A stretch of 64,000 bases of DNA from the NCBI GenBank assembly GCA_964645915.1, contig CAZYDH010000007.1, forward strand, positions 1 to 64,000. The letters are read 5' to 3'. The DNA comes from JACNKV01 sp964645915. Its GTDB lineage: Bacteria > Fidelibacterota > Marinisomatia > Marinisomatales > JACNKV01. Numbering within the stretch: the stretch's first letter is position 1; the number at the start of each line of letters is the position of its first letter. The notes under the pieces are model-generated. The model was not told the origin of the DNA and did not search any database. It was given only the letters and a program-made list of their open reading frames with translations. This document shows, piece by piece, positions 1 through 9,283 of this stretch. Position numbers and translations under genes: made by a program.

Positions 1-3
1 TCG

Positions 4-86
4 TACCGCGGAAAGGACTCGAACCTTCACGCACGAAGTGCACCAGATCCTAAATCTGGCGTGTCTACCAATTCCACCACCGCGGC
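4..86 (-). tRNA. tRNA-Leu (anticodon UAG)
   Basis: Read on the minus strand, the sequence folds into a class II tRNA with a long variable arm. The acceptor stem is GCCGCGG with CCGCGGT (G-U at 1:72), and the T-loop is GGTTCGAGTCC. The anticodon stem CCAGA/TCTGG encloses the loop TTTAGGA, which gives anticodon TAG. CCA is not encoded. It lies upstream of secA on the same strand, about 70 bp from its stop codon when read in the other direction. Confidence 0.95.
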
Positions 87-158
87 ATAATTCTCTTTAA
101 AAAAGCCCGCAAACTTACAATAAAACTCTAGTATAAATGAAAACGGATTTTTCGTTTT

Positions 159-3100
159 TTAAGCCTGTTTATATCCTCTATTTAGATACTGCTGTAGCTT
201 CTTGAATTTTATCTGCTCTTTCTTCCCACTAGGACTGACTACATTGACCAATTCATTTCGTCCGAATTTTTTCTCTACGTGCACCGGAGTTCGGGCGGCT
301 TGCTGAGGACGATTCGGTTGATCACCCTGAGGGCCTGCGGTAAAGCCCATTCCGGTTGTATCGTCGTGCTGAGTTTTCACATTATGTACATTTCGAGTTT
401 TCAATTGTGGGGCTTCGTCCATTCCTTGCAATTGTGTACGGAATAACCGTTGTACCGTTGTTCGATTCAAATCAGCTATCATCGCTTGAAAGAGTTGAAA
501 TCCTTCAGATTTATATTCAAGCAACGGATTTTTCTGTCCGTACGCTCTTAAGTTAATTCCTTCTCTGATCTGATCCATTCCATAGAGGTGGTCTTTCCAT
601 TTTTCGTCGATGGTTCGAAGAATAACAAACCGCTCAAATCCACGCATAACATCATCGGGCATCATTGATTCGCGTGCTGTATACACTTCATTCGCTTGAT
701 CATAGATAAACGCCCTCAAATGCTCATATGATATTTCAGATGCCCCGGAGTGAGCTTTGATCTGATCTAGATCAATATTCACCAGCATATGAGATGAAAA
801 TGTATGTTTTAAATGTTCCCAATCCCATTCGTCATATCTCTGACCTTGCAAGGATGCAAGTTCATCATCGATAAATTCTTCTATAAATTCACGAACGGAT
901 GTCTGAACATTATCTCCATGTAGTGCTTGGTTTCTCAGATCATATACGACTTGCCTCTGCTGATTCATCACATCGTCATATTCCAAAAGATGTTTCCGAA
1001 TTCCATAATTGCGCTGTTCAACTTTTTTCTGCGCATTGCTGATAGCACGGGTTACCATTTTAGCCGTGATCACTTCCCCTTCTTCAACGCCCATTCTATC
1101 CATGATCGCTGCCACACGTTCACTGTTAAAAAGTCGCATTAGATCATCTTCCAAAGACAGATAAAACCGAGATGATCCGTCATCTCCCTGACGACCTGAA
1201 CGTCCTCTTAACTGAAGATCGATCCGACGGGATTCATGTCGCTCGGTTCCAAGGATGTGAAGACCGCCTAAATCGAGAACGCCATCTCCAAGTTTGATAT
1301 CCGTTCCGCGACCGGCCATATTGGTTGCGATCGTAATGGCTCCGGGTTGACCGGCTCTTGTTACGATCTCAGCTTCTTTTTGATGCTGTTTCGCATTCAA
1401 AACATTATGCGGTATGCCCTTACGTTTTAGCATCCGTGATAACAATTCTGATATTTCAACAGAAATAGTACCAATCAACACCGGTTGTTTCTTTTGATAA
1501 TTGGAAATCAGTTCTTCGATCACAGCATTGTATTTTTCTCGTTTCGTTTTATAAACAAGATCGTTACGATCATCTCTGATAACCGGTCGATGAGTTGGGA
1601 TAACGGTAACATCTAAGTTGTATATCGAGCCAAATTCTTCTGCTTCGGTTTCGGCAGTACCCGTCATTCCGGCGAGTTTATTATATAATCTAAAGTAATT
1701 CTGGATCGTGATGGTTGCAATCGTCTGAGTTTCTCGTTCGATTGTAACGTTCTCTTTCGCTTCAAGAGCTTGGTGGAGTCCTTCACTGTATCGTCTACCT
1801 GCAAGAACACGACCGGTAAATTCATCCACGATCATCACTTTATTGTTCTGAACAACGTAATCGACATCTATTTCATAAAGACTATAAGCACGAAGAAGTT
1901 GGTTTAGATTGTGGATCTTTCCACTTCTGTCTGCGTGAAGCTGATGCGCTTTCTCTTTTTCTTGTGCAACCTGAATTGGCAAAAGATCATCCCGATTATC
2001 AATATCAATCAGCATTTCACCCAGATCAGGGATCACGAATGTCTCTGGATTATTTGGAGCCAAGAAGAGCCGTCCTTTTTCAGTGATATCTATGATACTG
2101 GATTTTTCTTCAACACTGAAATAAAGGTCTTCATCGACTTCATGTAATTTTTTGTCACGGATATATGCGGATTCAACAGATTGAGCAAGTTTGATCATTC
2201 CCTGTTCCTGGAATATCTTTAACAACTTCCGGTGTTTAGGCATTCCACGTCTGGATTGAAGAAGTTTTAATCCGGCTTCGTCATCTTTACCGTCTTTTAA
2301 CAGGGATTCAGCATCCCGAATGAGTTCGGTAACTAAAGAATGCTGCCTTTTTACCAAACGTTCGATTAATGGACGTAGCTCTTTAAAAGTCGTATCAACA
2401 GGAGCATCCACCGCACCTGAAATGATCAACGGTGTTCTTGCCTCATCAACCAGAACACTATCCACCTCATCCACGATTGCAAACGCATGTCCTCGCTGAA
2501 CCTGCTCTTCAGCTGATAATGACATATTATCTCGAAGGTAATCAAATCCAAAATCCGTATTGGTTCCATACGTGATATCCGCGGAATACACCTCTCTCCT
2601 GCTAACATTATTCATCGTATTTTGCAGATAGCTGACAGTCAATCCCAGTCGTTTATATACTTCACCCATCCACTCAGCATCACGACGAGCAAGATAATCA
2701 TTGACGGTAATAATATGAACTCCACGTCCGGTCAATGCATTTAAGAAGATCGGCATGGTTGCAACTAACGTTTTTCCTTCACCGGTTTTCATCTCAGCGA
2801 TTTTACCTTGATGAAGGATGATAGCTCCAATGATCTGAACATCATAAGGGATCATATTCCATGCAACTTCCTGACCACTGACTTGCCACGATTGACCCAT
2901 CATACGTTTACAGGTTTCCTTCACCATGGCAAAGGCTTCAACCATATGATCGTTTAATGCATCTTGCTCTGCTTTTAATATTTGTTTACTTGCTTCGTTC
3001 TTATCAAGATTTTTTTCAGTGACTTCTTCACGCTTCTTCTCAGTCGCATCGATGATGGTCTTTTTGATCTCTTCGGTTCGTTGGATGAGGTCTTCATCTG

Positions 3101-3215
3101 TTTTATCTGATAAAGTTTCTGCAAATTGGTTGACCTTAGCGACAATAGGCCACAAAGATTTAATTTCTCGATCGGATTTTGATCCGAATATTTTTTTTAG
3201 AATTGCTTGAATCAT
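159..3215 (-). CDS. secA: Preprotein translocase ATPase SecA
   Basis: SecA is the motor ATPase that pushes unfolded preproteins through SecYEG at the inner membrane. The 1018-residue product shows the full family layout. There is an N-terminal helix, NBD1 with Walker A GEGKT near residue 145, the DEVDSVLVDEA Walker B segment, the preprotein cross-linking insertion, the MTGTAETE motif and NBD2 with GRSGRQGD. It is longer than E. coli SecA (901 aa), mainly through insertions around residues 280-400. The C-terminus ends in basic residues and lacks the cysteine/histidine zinc tail (SEC-C) that binds SecB, so SecB-dependent targeting by this tail is unlikely. nusB lies 56 bp upstream on the same strand, so the two are probably co-transcribed. 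Confidence 0.97.
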   Translation of the reverse strand: MIQAILKKIFGSKSDREIKSLWPIVAKVNQFAETLSDKTDEDLIQRTEEIKKTIIDATEKKREEVTEKNLDKNEASKQILKAEQDALNDHMVEAFAMVKETCKRMMGQSWQVSGQEVAWNMIPYDVQIIGAIILHQGKIAEMKTGEGKTLVATMPIFLNALTGRGVHIITVNDYLARRDAEWMGEVYKRLGLTVSYLQNTMNNVSRREVYSADITYGTNTDFGFDYLRDNMSLSAEEQVQRGHAFAIVDEVDSVLVDEARTPLIISGAVDAPVDTTFKELRPLIERLVKRQHSLVTELIRDAESLLKDGKDDEAGLKLLQSRRGMPKHRKLLKIFQEQGMIKLAQSVESAYIRDKKLHEVDEDLYFSVEEKSSIIDITEKGRLFLAPNNPETFVIPDLGEMLIDIDNRDDLLPIQVAQEKEKAHQLHADRSGKIHNLNQLLRAYSLYEIDVDYVVQNNKVMIVDEFTGRVLAGRRYSEGLHQALEAKENVTIERETQTIATITIQNYFRLYNKLAGMTGTAETEAEEFGSIYNLDVTVIPTHRPVIRDDRNDLVYKTKREKYNAVIEELISNYQKKQPVLIGTISVEISELLSRMLKRKGIPHNVLNAKQHQKEAEIVTRAGQPGAITIATNMAGRGTDIKLGDGVLDLGGLHILGTERHESRRIDLQLRGRSGRQGDDGSSRFYLSLEDDLMRLFNSERVAAIMDRMGVEEGEVITAKMVTRAISNAQKKVEQRNYGIRKHLLEYDDVMNQQRQVVYDLRNQALHGDNVQTSVREFIEEFIDDELASLQGQRYDEWDWEHLKHTFSSHMLVNIDLDQIKAHSGASEISYEHLRAFIYDQANEVYTARESMMPDDVMRGFERFVILRTIDEKWKDHLYGMDQIREGINLRAYGQKNPLLEYKSEGFQLFQAMIADLNRTTVQRLFRTQLQGMDEAPQLKTRNVHNVKTQHDDTTGMGFTAGPQGDQPNRPQQAARTPVHVEKKFGRNELVNVVSPSGKKEQIKFKKLQQYLNRGYKQA

Positions 3216-3271
3216 ACCGTCTTATATTATGAGAAATCAGCGATTTTTTCGGAATGGTTATCGTCTCCGAA

Positions 3272-3724
3272 TCAGTCACTTTCTTTCGTTTCTAAATTCT
3301 CCGTATTGGTTATTAACTCTTTATACACTGCATCCAAGATACCATTGACAAACCCGGAACTCTCCGCCATACTAAATTGTTGTGCTATTTCAATGGCTTC
3401 TGCAATCGATACTTTATGAGGTACTTCTTCAATAAAATATAGTTCCGTTACTGCCATTTGTAGAATCAATCGATCGATCAAGGCAATCCGGTGATATTGC
3501 CAGTTTTTTAAATGCCGAGAAATGGTTTTTTCTATCCACTCAGAGTTTTCAAGTGTATTTGTAAATAGTTTTTCAACAAACTCCGAGGTTTCTTTGTTAA
3601 ATGTGTATCGCTTAATGATATCTTTCAGGATCTTTTGATCTTCATCCCGAGATATCTCATACGCATACAATGCTTGAAAAACCGCTTCTCTGGCCAATCG
3701 CCTTGGATGTTTATATTTAGTCAT
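3272..3724 (-). CDS. nusB: Transcription antitermination factor NusB
   Basis: NusB is a small all-helical RNA-binding protein that, with NusE (ribosomal protein S10), binds boxA in rRNA operons and supports antitermination. The 150-residue product has the usual length and the typical start (RRLAREAVFQALYAYE). It also has the conserved segment around LIDRLILQMAVTEL, and a C-terminal helix with the motif KVSIAEAIEIAQQFS followed by GFVNGILD. The start codon lies inside the 3' end of the upstream aminotransferase gene (8-bp overlap), which suggests translational coupling. It lies between that gene and secA. Confidence 0.96.
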   Translation of the reverse strand: MTKYKHPRRLAREAVFQALYAYEISRDEDQKILKDIIKRYTFNKETSEFVEKLFTNTLENSEWIEKTISRHLKNWQYHRIALIDRLILQMAVTELYFIEEVPHKVSIAEAIEIAQQFSMAESSGFVNGILDAVYKELITNTENLETKESD

Positions 3725-4760
3725 TTAATGGAACGACCCAATCAAATAGATCGTCTTGTGTCTCCTGTTGAATTCCTAATAAAGTTTCACGTAACTGACG
3801 AGTTACTGGTCCCATTTCGCAATTATTAATTGTATGAGATCTGAGATGCGTTGTCACCATCCCAACCGGGGTAACAACAACAGCAGTACCTGTACAGAAT
3901 ACCTCGTCTGCATTCACAAGTTCGTTAACAGTTACATTTCGTTGACGAATCTGCAGATGCAGTTTTTCGCGTGCTATTTTTAATACCGATGCACGTGTAA
4001 CTCCGGGAAGGATTGATCCATCCAATGATGGGGTTGTCAACACATTATCTTTTAAAATAAAAATGTTAGCAGAGCCGACTTCTTCGATGAATTGCTCATC
4101 CGCTGCATTTAAGTAGATCGCTTCATCAAATCCTGATTTCTTCGCTAATTGTTGAGGATAGAGTGATACAGCATAGTTACCGATGATCTTATGTCCACCA
4201 GTTCCTTTAGGTGCCGCCCGATGATACTGATTTGTGATCTTTAAATGTAGACATTTCACACCGCTTTTAAAATACGGTCCGACCGGTGAAACATAGATAA
4301 GAAACGTATAAGATGGTGCAGGTGCAACACCCAAAATAGGACCAGATCCCCAAATAACCGGGCGGATATATAAACTTCCTTGCCCAAATGGCGGGATAAA
4401 GTCTGCATTGTTCTTTACCACCTGTTTCACGCCATCTACAAACATATCTACAGGAACGGGAGGAATACAAACACGTTGAGCAGAATCGACAGCCCGTGCA
4501 GCATTTTTTTCAGGTCTAAAAAGAACGATCCTGTCTTTTGCTGTTCGAAACGCTTTCATTCCTTCAAAAATTCCCTGTCCGTAATTCAATACTCCTGCAG
4601 CCGGAGATAATTGCACATCACCAAAGGGTAAGAGTTCTCCTGGTTTCCACTCTTCTCCGGCATTACAGGTTGCAACATACATCGACCGTGTCGGTGTAAT
4701 ACTGAATGTCAAACTATCCCAATCAATATCTTGTAAAGGTTTATTTATATAATTACTCAT
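3717..4760 (-). CDS. ilvE: Branched-chain amino acid aminotransferase (class IV PLP)
   Basis: This enzyme catalyses reversible transamination between Leu/Ile/Val and 2-oxoglutarate with pyridoxal phosphate. The 347-residue product has the fold-type IV signature. The catalytic lysine is in GGHKIIGNYA, the phosphate-binding region is EEVGSANIFI, and there is a late GTAVVVTPVG segment. The N-terminal region (YGQGIFEGMKAFR) is typical of the BCAT II subgroup, which includes eukaryotic and Mycobacterium-type enzymes of about 350-370 aa. GGAGGA lies about 13 bases before the ATG, inside the tail of the preceding acyl-CoA dehydrogenase gene. The adjacent acyl-CoA genes suggest it could feed branched-chain amino acid catabolism as well as biosynthesis, but this is inference. 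Confidence 0.93.
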   Translation of the reverse strand: MSNYINKPLQDIDWDSLTFSITPTRSMYVATCNAGEEWKPGELLPFGDVQLSPAAGVLNYGQGIFEGMKAFRTAKDRIVLFRPEKNAARAVDSAQRVCIPPVPVDMFVDGVKQVVKNNADFIPPFGQGSLYIRPVIWGSGPILGVAPAPSYTFLIYVSPVGPYFKSGVKCLHLKITNQYHRAAPKGTGGHKIIGNYAVSLYPQQLAKKSGFDEAIYLNAADEQFIEEVGSANIFILKDNVLTTPSLDGSILPGVTRASVLKIAREKLHLQIRQRNVTVNELVNADEVFCTGTAVVVTPVGMVTTHLRSHTINNCEMGPVTRQLRETLLGIQQETQDDLFDWVVPLND

Positions 4761-4763
4761 AAT

Positions 4764-5909
4764 TTATTTTTCCTCCAATAAAGCTCTGGCAATTACCAGT
4801 TCTTGAATTTCTGATGTTCCTTCATAAATTTGTGTAATCTTAGCATCTCGCATGAGACGTTCCACACCAAATTCCTGCATATACCCATATCCACCGTAGA
4901 TCTGCACACATTCTCTTGATGCATCCACAGCGGTTTGTGAGGCAAATTGCTTTGCCATCGCTGCTTCTTTTGCGTATGGTTTATGATCGTCTTTCAATTT
5001 GGCAGCTTTTAAGATCAACAATCTTGATGCATCAATATTGATTGCCATATTGGCTAACTTACTTTGAACCGCACCAAAATTTGCAATCGGTTTTCCAAAT
5101 TGTTTTCGTTCTTTTGCATATTCGATGGATTTATCCAATGCAGCTTGAGCAATTCCTAAGGCTTGTGCTGCGATTCCGATCCGCCCGCCATTGAGAGTTT
5201 TCATCGCTATCCGAAAACCATCTCCTTCGTTTCCAATTAAATTTTCAACGGGAACCCGACAATCCTCAAAATATAATTCACATGTATCCGAGCCGCGAAT
5301 CCCTAGTTTATCTTCTTTTTTTCCTACTGAGAATCCGGGAATTCCTTTTTCAACAATAAAAGCTGAAACCCCTTTATATCCTATCCCTTTGGTTGTCACC
5401 GCAAAAACGATAACCACATCCGAACTAATTCCGTTCGTCACCCAATTCTTTGTTCCGTTCAAAACATAACTGTCGCCGTCTTTTTCTGCAAATGTTCGCA
5501 TATTACTGGCATCTGAACCCGATTGCGGTTCACTTAAACTAAAAGCACCAAGCCATTCTCCCGGTGCTAATTTTTTCAGATATTTCTCACGTTGAAAATC
5601 ATTTGCCCAATCCATAAAGATTTGGCAAACCAATGAATTATTTACTGACATAATCACACCGGCTGAAGCATCCGCTCTACAGATCTCTTCCATTGCGATT
5701 ACATAACTGACGGCGTCCATCCCTGCACCATTCCATTCCTCAGGGATCATCATTCCCAAGAATCCAAGTTCAGACATCATCTTAACTTGTTCTTTCGGCA
5801 TTTCACCTTTTTCATCGCGTTCGATCACACCGGGGACTAAATGTTCTTCCCCAAAATCACGAGCAGTTTTTTGAAGCAAAATCTGCTCATCTGTAAAATC
5901 AAAATTCAT
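4764..5909 (-). CDS. Acyl-CoA dehydrogenase (short-chain/butyryl-CoA type)
   Basis: This FAD enzyme oxidises acyl-CoA to trans-2-enoyl-CoA and passes electrons to electron-transfer flavoprotein. The 381-residue product is full length. Family motifs visible are AFSLSEPQSGSDASNM (FAD/substrate loop), WVTNG, and a C-terminal block QIYGGYGYMQEFGVERLMRD followed by IYEGTSEIQ, which contains the catalytic glutamate. The ATG is preceded by GAGGTAG at good spacing. It heads a minus-strand run with an aminotransferase downstream, and 3-hydroxyacyl-CoA dehydrogenase and thiolase upstream. The enoyl-CoA hydratase expected for a complete cycle is not in the window. Butyryl-CoA versus branched or longer substrates cannot be separated from sequence alone. 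Confidence 0.93.
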   Translation of the reverse strand: MNFDFTDEQILLQKTARDFGEEHLVPGVIERDEKGEMPKEQVKMMSELGFLGMMIPEEWNGAGMDAVSYVIAMEEICRADASAGVIMSVNNSLVCQIFMDWANDFQREKYLKKLAPGEWLGAFSLSEPQSGSDASNMRTFAEKDGDSYVLNGTKNWVTNGISSDVVIVFAVTTKGIGYKGVSAFIVEKGIPGFSVGKKEDKLGIRGSDTCELYFEDCRVPVENLIGNEGDGFRIAMKTLNGGRIGIAAQALGIAQAALDKSIEYAKERKQFGKPIANFGAVQSKLANMAINIDASRLLILKAAKLKDDHKPYAKEAAMAKQFASQTAVDASRECVQIYGGYGYMQEFGVERLMRDAKITQIYEGTSEIQELVIARALLEEK

Positions 5910-5951
5910 ATCTACCTCGTGTTAATTAAAAATTTTATTATCCATACACCG

Positions 5952-6797
5952 TTATGCATAATGATAAAATCCTTTTCCGGATTTTCTTCCTAATGCTCCG
6001 GCGTCTACCATTTTTTTCAGCAACGGACACGGACGATACTTGCTGTCTCCAAGATCACGGTGCAATACATCCATGATCGCTAAACATACATCCAACCCGA
6101 TCAGATCAGCTAAAGTTAACGGTCCCATTGGATGCGCCATACCCAATTTCATGATCTCATCAATCGCTTCTGCTGTAGCAACACCTTCCATCAGACAATA
6201 GACTGCTTCGTTGATCATGGGCATTAAAATTCTATTCGCAATGAACCCCGGATAATCATTGCATTCTACCGGTGATTTCTTCAATGTTTTTGTTAATTCA
6301 ATAATGGCGGTTGTTGTTTCATCATCGGTTAAATATCCGCGGATGATCTCTACCAGTTTCATGATTGGCACAGGATTCATAAAATGCATCCCGATCACTT
6401 TTTCCGGTCGTTGAGTACCCGAAGCGATTTTTGTAATTGAAATGCTGGATGTATTCGTTGCAAGGATCGCATCTTTTTTGCAAATCTCATCCATCTGTTT
6501 GAAGATCTTATTTTTTATCTCCGGATTTTCAGTAGCAGCTTCGATCGCGAGTTCCACGTTAGAGAGGTCCTGCATTTTTGTTGTTGTTTGAATATTGGAT
6601 AAAGCAGAATCCATCTCTTTTTGAGTGATCTTTTCTTTAGATACCTGTCTAAGAAGATTTTTCTCTATAGTTGTCATTCCTCTTTTTAAAAAAGATTCTT
6701 CAATATCCACCAGAACGACTTTATAGCCATTCATTGCACAAACATGGGCAATCCCATTCCCCATCGTTCCTGCACCAATAATTCCAATAGTTTTCAT
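5952..6797 (-). CDS. hbd: 3-hydroxybutyryl-CoA dehydrogenase
   Basis: The enzyme interconverts (S)-3-hydroxyacyl-CoA and 3-oxoacyl-CoA with NAD(P). The 281-residue protein begins with the Rossmann motif GIIGAGTMGNGIAHV and has the HFMNPVPIMKLVEII segment with the catalytic histidine. The C-terminal dimerisation domain ends in GRKSGKGFYHY, typical of the short monofunctional Hbd/PaaH group rather than the multifunctional FadB. An AAGGTA ribosome-binding site precedes the ATG. It lies between the thiolase and acyl-CoA dehydrogenase genes with short gaps, so one operon for C4/beta-oxidation chemistry is likely. Confidence 0.94.
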   Translation of the reverse strand: MKTIGIIGAGTMGNGIAHVCAMNGYKVVLVDIEESFLKRGMTTIEKNLLRQVSKEKITQKEMDSALSNIQTTTKMQDLSNVELAIEAATENPEIKNKIFKQMDEICKKDAILATNTSSISITKIASGTQRPEKVIGMHFMNPVPIMKLVEIIRGYLTDDETTTAIIELTKTLKKSPVECNDYPGFIANRILMPMINEAVYCLMEGVATAEAIDEIMKLGMAHPMGPLTLADLIGLDVCLAIMDVLHRDLGDSKYRPCPLLKKMVDAGALGRKSGKGFYHYA

Positions 6798-6812
6798 TAT
6801 AGTACCTTCTAT

Positions 6813-7997
6813 TTATCGCTCAACAATTAATGCAGAGGCTTCCCCACCTCCGATACAGAGAGTTGCTAAACCCGTTTTTACATCTTTTGCGACCATTGTA
6901 TGCAACAATGTTGTTAAGACACGCGCTCCGGATGCACCGATCGGATGTCCAAGCGCAATAGCTCCTCCTCGGATATTTACCTTATTTACGTCCAACTGAT
7001 GATCATTGATTGCTGCCATTGCTACCGGTGCAAATGCTTCATTGATCTCCCATAAATCTATTTCATCAGCGGTCAATCCTGCTTTCTTTAAAACTTTTTC
7101 AATAGCAAAGACCGGAGCTGTAGTAAACCAATCCGGTTCATGTGCAGCAGATGCTTGGGCTCGTACGGTTGCTAAAATGTCTAAACCCAGTTCCTCAGCT
7201 TTTTCTTTGGACATAACTAAAACAGCGGAAGCACCATCATTTATTTTGGATGCATTCGCTGCGGTAATGGTTCCGTCTTTTTCAAATGCACTCCTTAGTT
7301 TTGGTATTTTATCAAAACGGGCTTTCCCAGGTTCATCATCTGTATTTATAATTAGCGGATCACTCTTTCGCTGTGGAACGGATACATTTGCGATTTCTGC
7401 ATCAAACCCACCTTCTTTTTGTGTTTGCTGAGCTCGTTTATAAGATTGAATGGCAAAGGCATCCTGATCTTCTCGCGTCATGTTATATTTTCTCGCACAT
7501 AACTCAGCACAATTTCCCATATGTTTATCTCCATAAACATCCCATAATCCGTCTGAGATCATACTGTCTAATATCTTTCCGTGTCCCATCCGATATCCGG
7601 ATCGAGCTTTTGGTAGTAAATAGGGAGACAAAGACATGTTCTCCATTCCACCTGCAATAACCACATCCGCATCTCCAACCTGAATCGCCTGGATAGCCAG
7701 CATGACCGATTTTAAACCGGATCCGCACATTTTATTGATCGTAAGACATTCAACTGATTTCGGTAAACCGGCATAAATGGCTGCTTGTCTTGCCGGGGCT
7801 TGTCCTAAACCGGCAGAGAGCACATTCCCCATAATAACTTCATCCACGCAAGCAGGATCTAATTTTGTTTCATCCAGAACGGATTTAATTGCAGTTGCCC
7901 CTAATCTTGGTGCGGATAAACTCGAGAGAGAACCTTGAAAAGAACCAATAGGTGTTCTTTTGGCAGAGACCAAAACAACATCACGTAACATAGTCAT
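6813..7997 (-). CDS. Acetyl-CoA acetyltransferase (thiolase)
   Basis: Thiolase condenses or cleaves acetyl-CoA and acetoacetyl-CoA (or longer 3-oxoacyl-CoA). With the start at 7997 the protein is 394 residues, the usual length. The nucleophilic cysteine is in NKMCGSGLKS, the NEAFAPVAM and GGAIALGHPIGASGAR motifs follow, and CIGGGEA carries the second catalytic cysteine. The open frame continues upstream to 8216, but that extension is the antisense-like shadow of the oxidase gene. The chosen ATG has AAAGGA nine bases upstream and starts with the typical MLRDVVLVSAKRTPIG sequence. The start overlaps the oxidase stop by one base (TAATG), suggesting coupling. Confidence 0.94.
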   Translation of the reverse strand: MTMLRDVVLVSAKRTPIGSFQGSLSSLSAPRLGATAIKSVLDETKLDPACVDEVIMGNVLSAGLGQAPARQAAIYAGLPKSVECLTINKMCGSGLKSVMLAIQAIQVGDADVVIAGGMENMSLSPYLLPKARSGYRMGHGKILDSMISDGLWDVYGDKHMGNCAELCARKYNMTREDQDAFAIQSYKRAQQTQKEGGFDAEIANVSVPQRKSDPLIINTDDEPGKARFDKIPKLRSAFEKDGTITAANASKINDGASAVLVMSKEKAEELGLDILATVRAQASAAHEPDWFTTAPVFAIEKVLKKAGLTADEIDLWEINEAFAPVAMAAINDHQLDVNKVNIRGGAIALGHPIGASGARVLTTLLHTMVAKDVKTGLATLCIGGGEASALIVER

Positions 7998-9235
7998 TAT
8001 ATATTCCTTTTGTTTGTTGAAAATCGATTTGTGTGAAACAGGTGAGCCTCCGGGGCCATTCCGTTCACCATCAAGTCTGCTGCCGTAAAACCAATCGCTC
8101 CGGCAAAACCCAATCCATGTCCGGTAAACCCTCCACATATAAATAAATTCGGATACGAAGATGTGCCTCCGAGCAAAGGGAAGCCATCTTTGCTGAATCC
8201 CATTGTTCCCGCCCAAGCATGTGTCATGCTTGTCTTCCTTGTATCCGGAAATATCGTTGTAAAATAATCGTGTAATCCATAGAGCAGTTCCAGATCGATT
8301 TGATCCGAAAAATCTACTTTTTGATTTTTAGCGTGCTCCCTAAATCCGCCAACCATAATGCGCATATCAGGCAATTGACGCCAATATTCATACCCAAAAT
8401 TAGCATAAATTACCTCATGAAACATCGACTTTTGTATCGGTTCCGTAACAAAAGCTTGTCCAATGACTGGAACAAGAAGATCTTTAAATTCAGAAAGAAT
8501 ATTTGATGTATATCCATTGGTTGCTAAAACAGCCATCGCAGAATGTATTTTGCCTTTTTTTGTGAGGATTTCTAAACTGTTTTCCTGTCCACTGCTTCGA
8601 ACTTCAATCACCTCAGTTTTTTCATAAACATCAACAGAGTACTTTTGAAGAGTTCTTGAGAGTTGAGTCGTAAATTTAACCGGATGAAATCCACCATCAT
8701 TTGTCATTCTAACGGCACCATGAAATACATCACTTTTCAGTAATTGTGCACAATCCTCGACAGAAAGTAAATCACAATCAAAATTATCTTGAGATAAAAA
8801 TTTGTACGTTTCTCTTACTTCTTTTCCTTCCTGTTTGGTAGAAGCCAGTATCAAACTACCTCTTTGTTCATAATCACACTTAATCCCTTCTTCTTCAATA
8901 ATTTGTGTCAGGATTTTGTGATTCTTTTGAGTATATTCCCAAACACGTTTCGCTTTTTCTCTTCCCCAAAAAGTGACTGCCCTGTTATAATGTTCAACCG
9001 TTCCGGAGAGAATAAATCCGGTATTTCTCCCTGTGGCTCCACTTCCAATGATTTCCTTCTCGACCAAGACAACCTTTATTCCGTGTTTTGCTAAGGCGTA
9101 CGCAGTGATCACACCGGTAATTCCACCTCCAATCACGCAAATATCAGCTGAAATATCTGAGTTTAAAGTTGAATATTTTTGGGTATACTCATCATCCGTG
9201 GCAAACCAAAAGGGAATATGTTGTAAAGGTGTCAT
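7997..9235 (-). CDS. FAD-dependent amine/D-amino-acid oxidase family protein
   Basis: This is a DAO-superfamily flavoenzyme (glycine/D-amino acid oxidase, GlpD/SolA-like). The N-terminal ADP-binding motif is VIGGGITGVITAYALAKHG. The next flavin contact is GSGATGRNTGFILSG, and a C-terminal GGFTGHGLGFAGAIG loop closes the FAD site. It is 412 residues from the ATG at 9235. A TTG six bases upstream is an alternative start. No transmembrane segment is visible. The substrate is not predictable: relatives act on gamma-glutamylputrescine, sarcosine or D-amino acids. It ends in a one-base overlap with the thiolase gene, so it probably shares that operon. Confidence 0.8.
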   Translation of the reverse strand: MTPLQHIPFWFATDDEYTQKYSTLNSDISADICVIGGGITGVITAYALAKHGIKVVLVEKEIIGSGATGRNTGFILSGTVEHYNRAVTFWGREKAKRVWEYTQKNHKILTQIIEEEGIKCDYEQRGSLILASTKQEGKEVRETYKFLSQDNFDCDLLSVEDCAQLLKSDVFHGAVRMTNDGGFHPVKFTTQLSRTLQKYSVDVYEKTEVIEVRSSGQENSLEILTKKGKIHSAMAVLATNGYTSNILSEFKDLLVPVIGQAFVTEPIQKSMFHEVIYANFGYEYWRQLPDMRIMVGGFREHAKNQKVDFSDQIDLELLYGLHDYFTTIFPDTRKTSMTHAWAGTMGFSKDGFPLLGGTSSYPNLFICGGFTGHGLGFAGAIGFTAADLMVNGMAPEAHLFHTNRFSTNKRNI

Positions 9236-9283
9236 CAGCAACTAAAATTAAGAGTTAAAAATTATAAGTTTTATATGATTATC

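Noticed and set aside
7998..8216. Upstream extension of the thiolase frame by 73 codons
   Set aside because: It overlaps the conserved end of the oxidase gene, and the typical thiolase start with a ribosome-binding site is at 7997.
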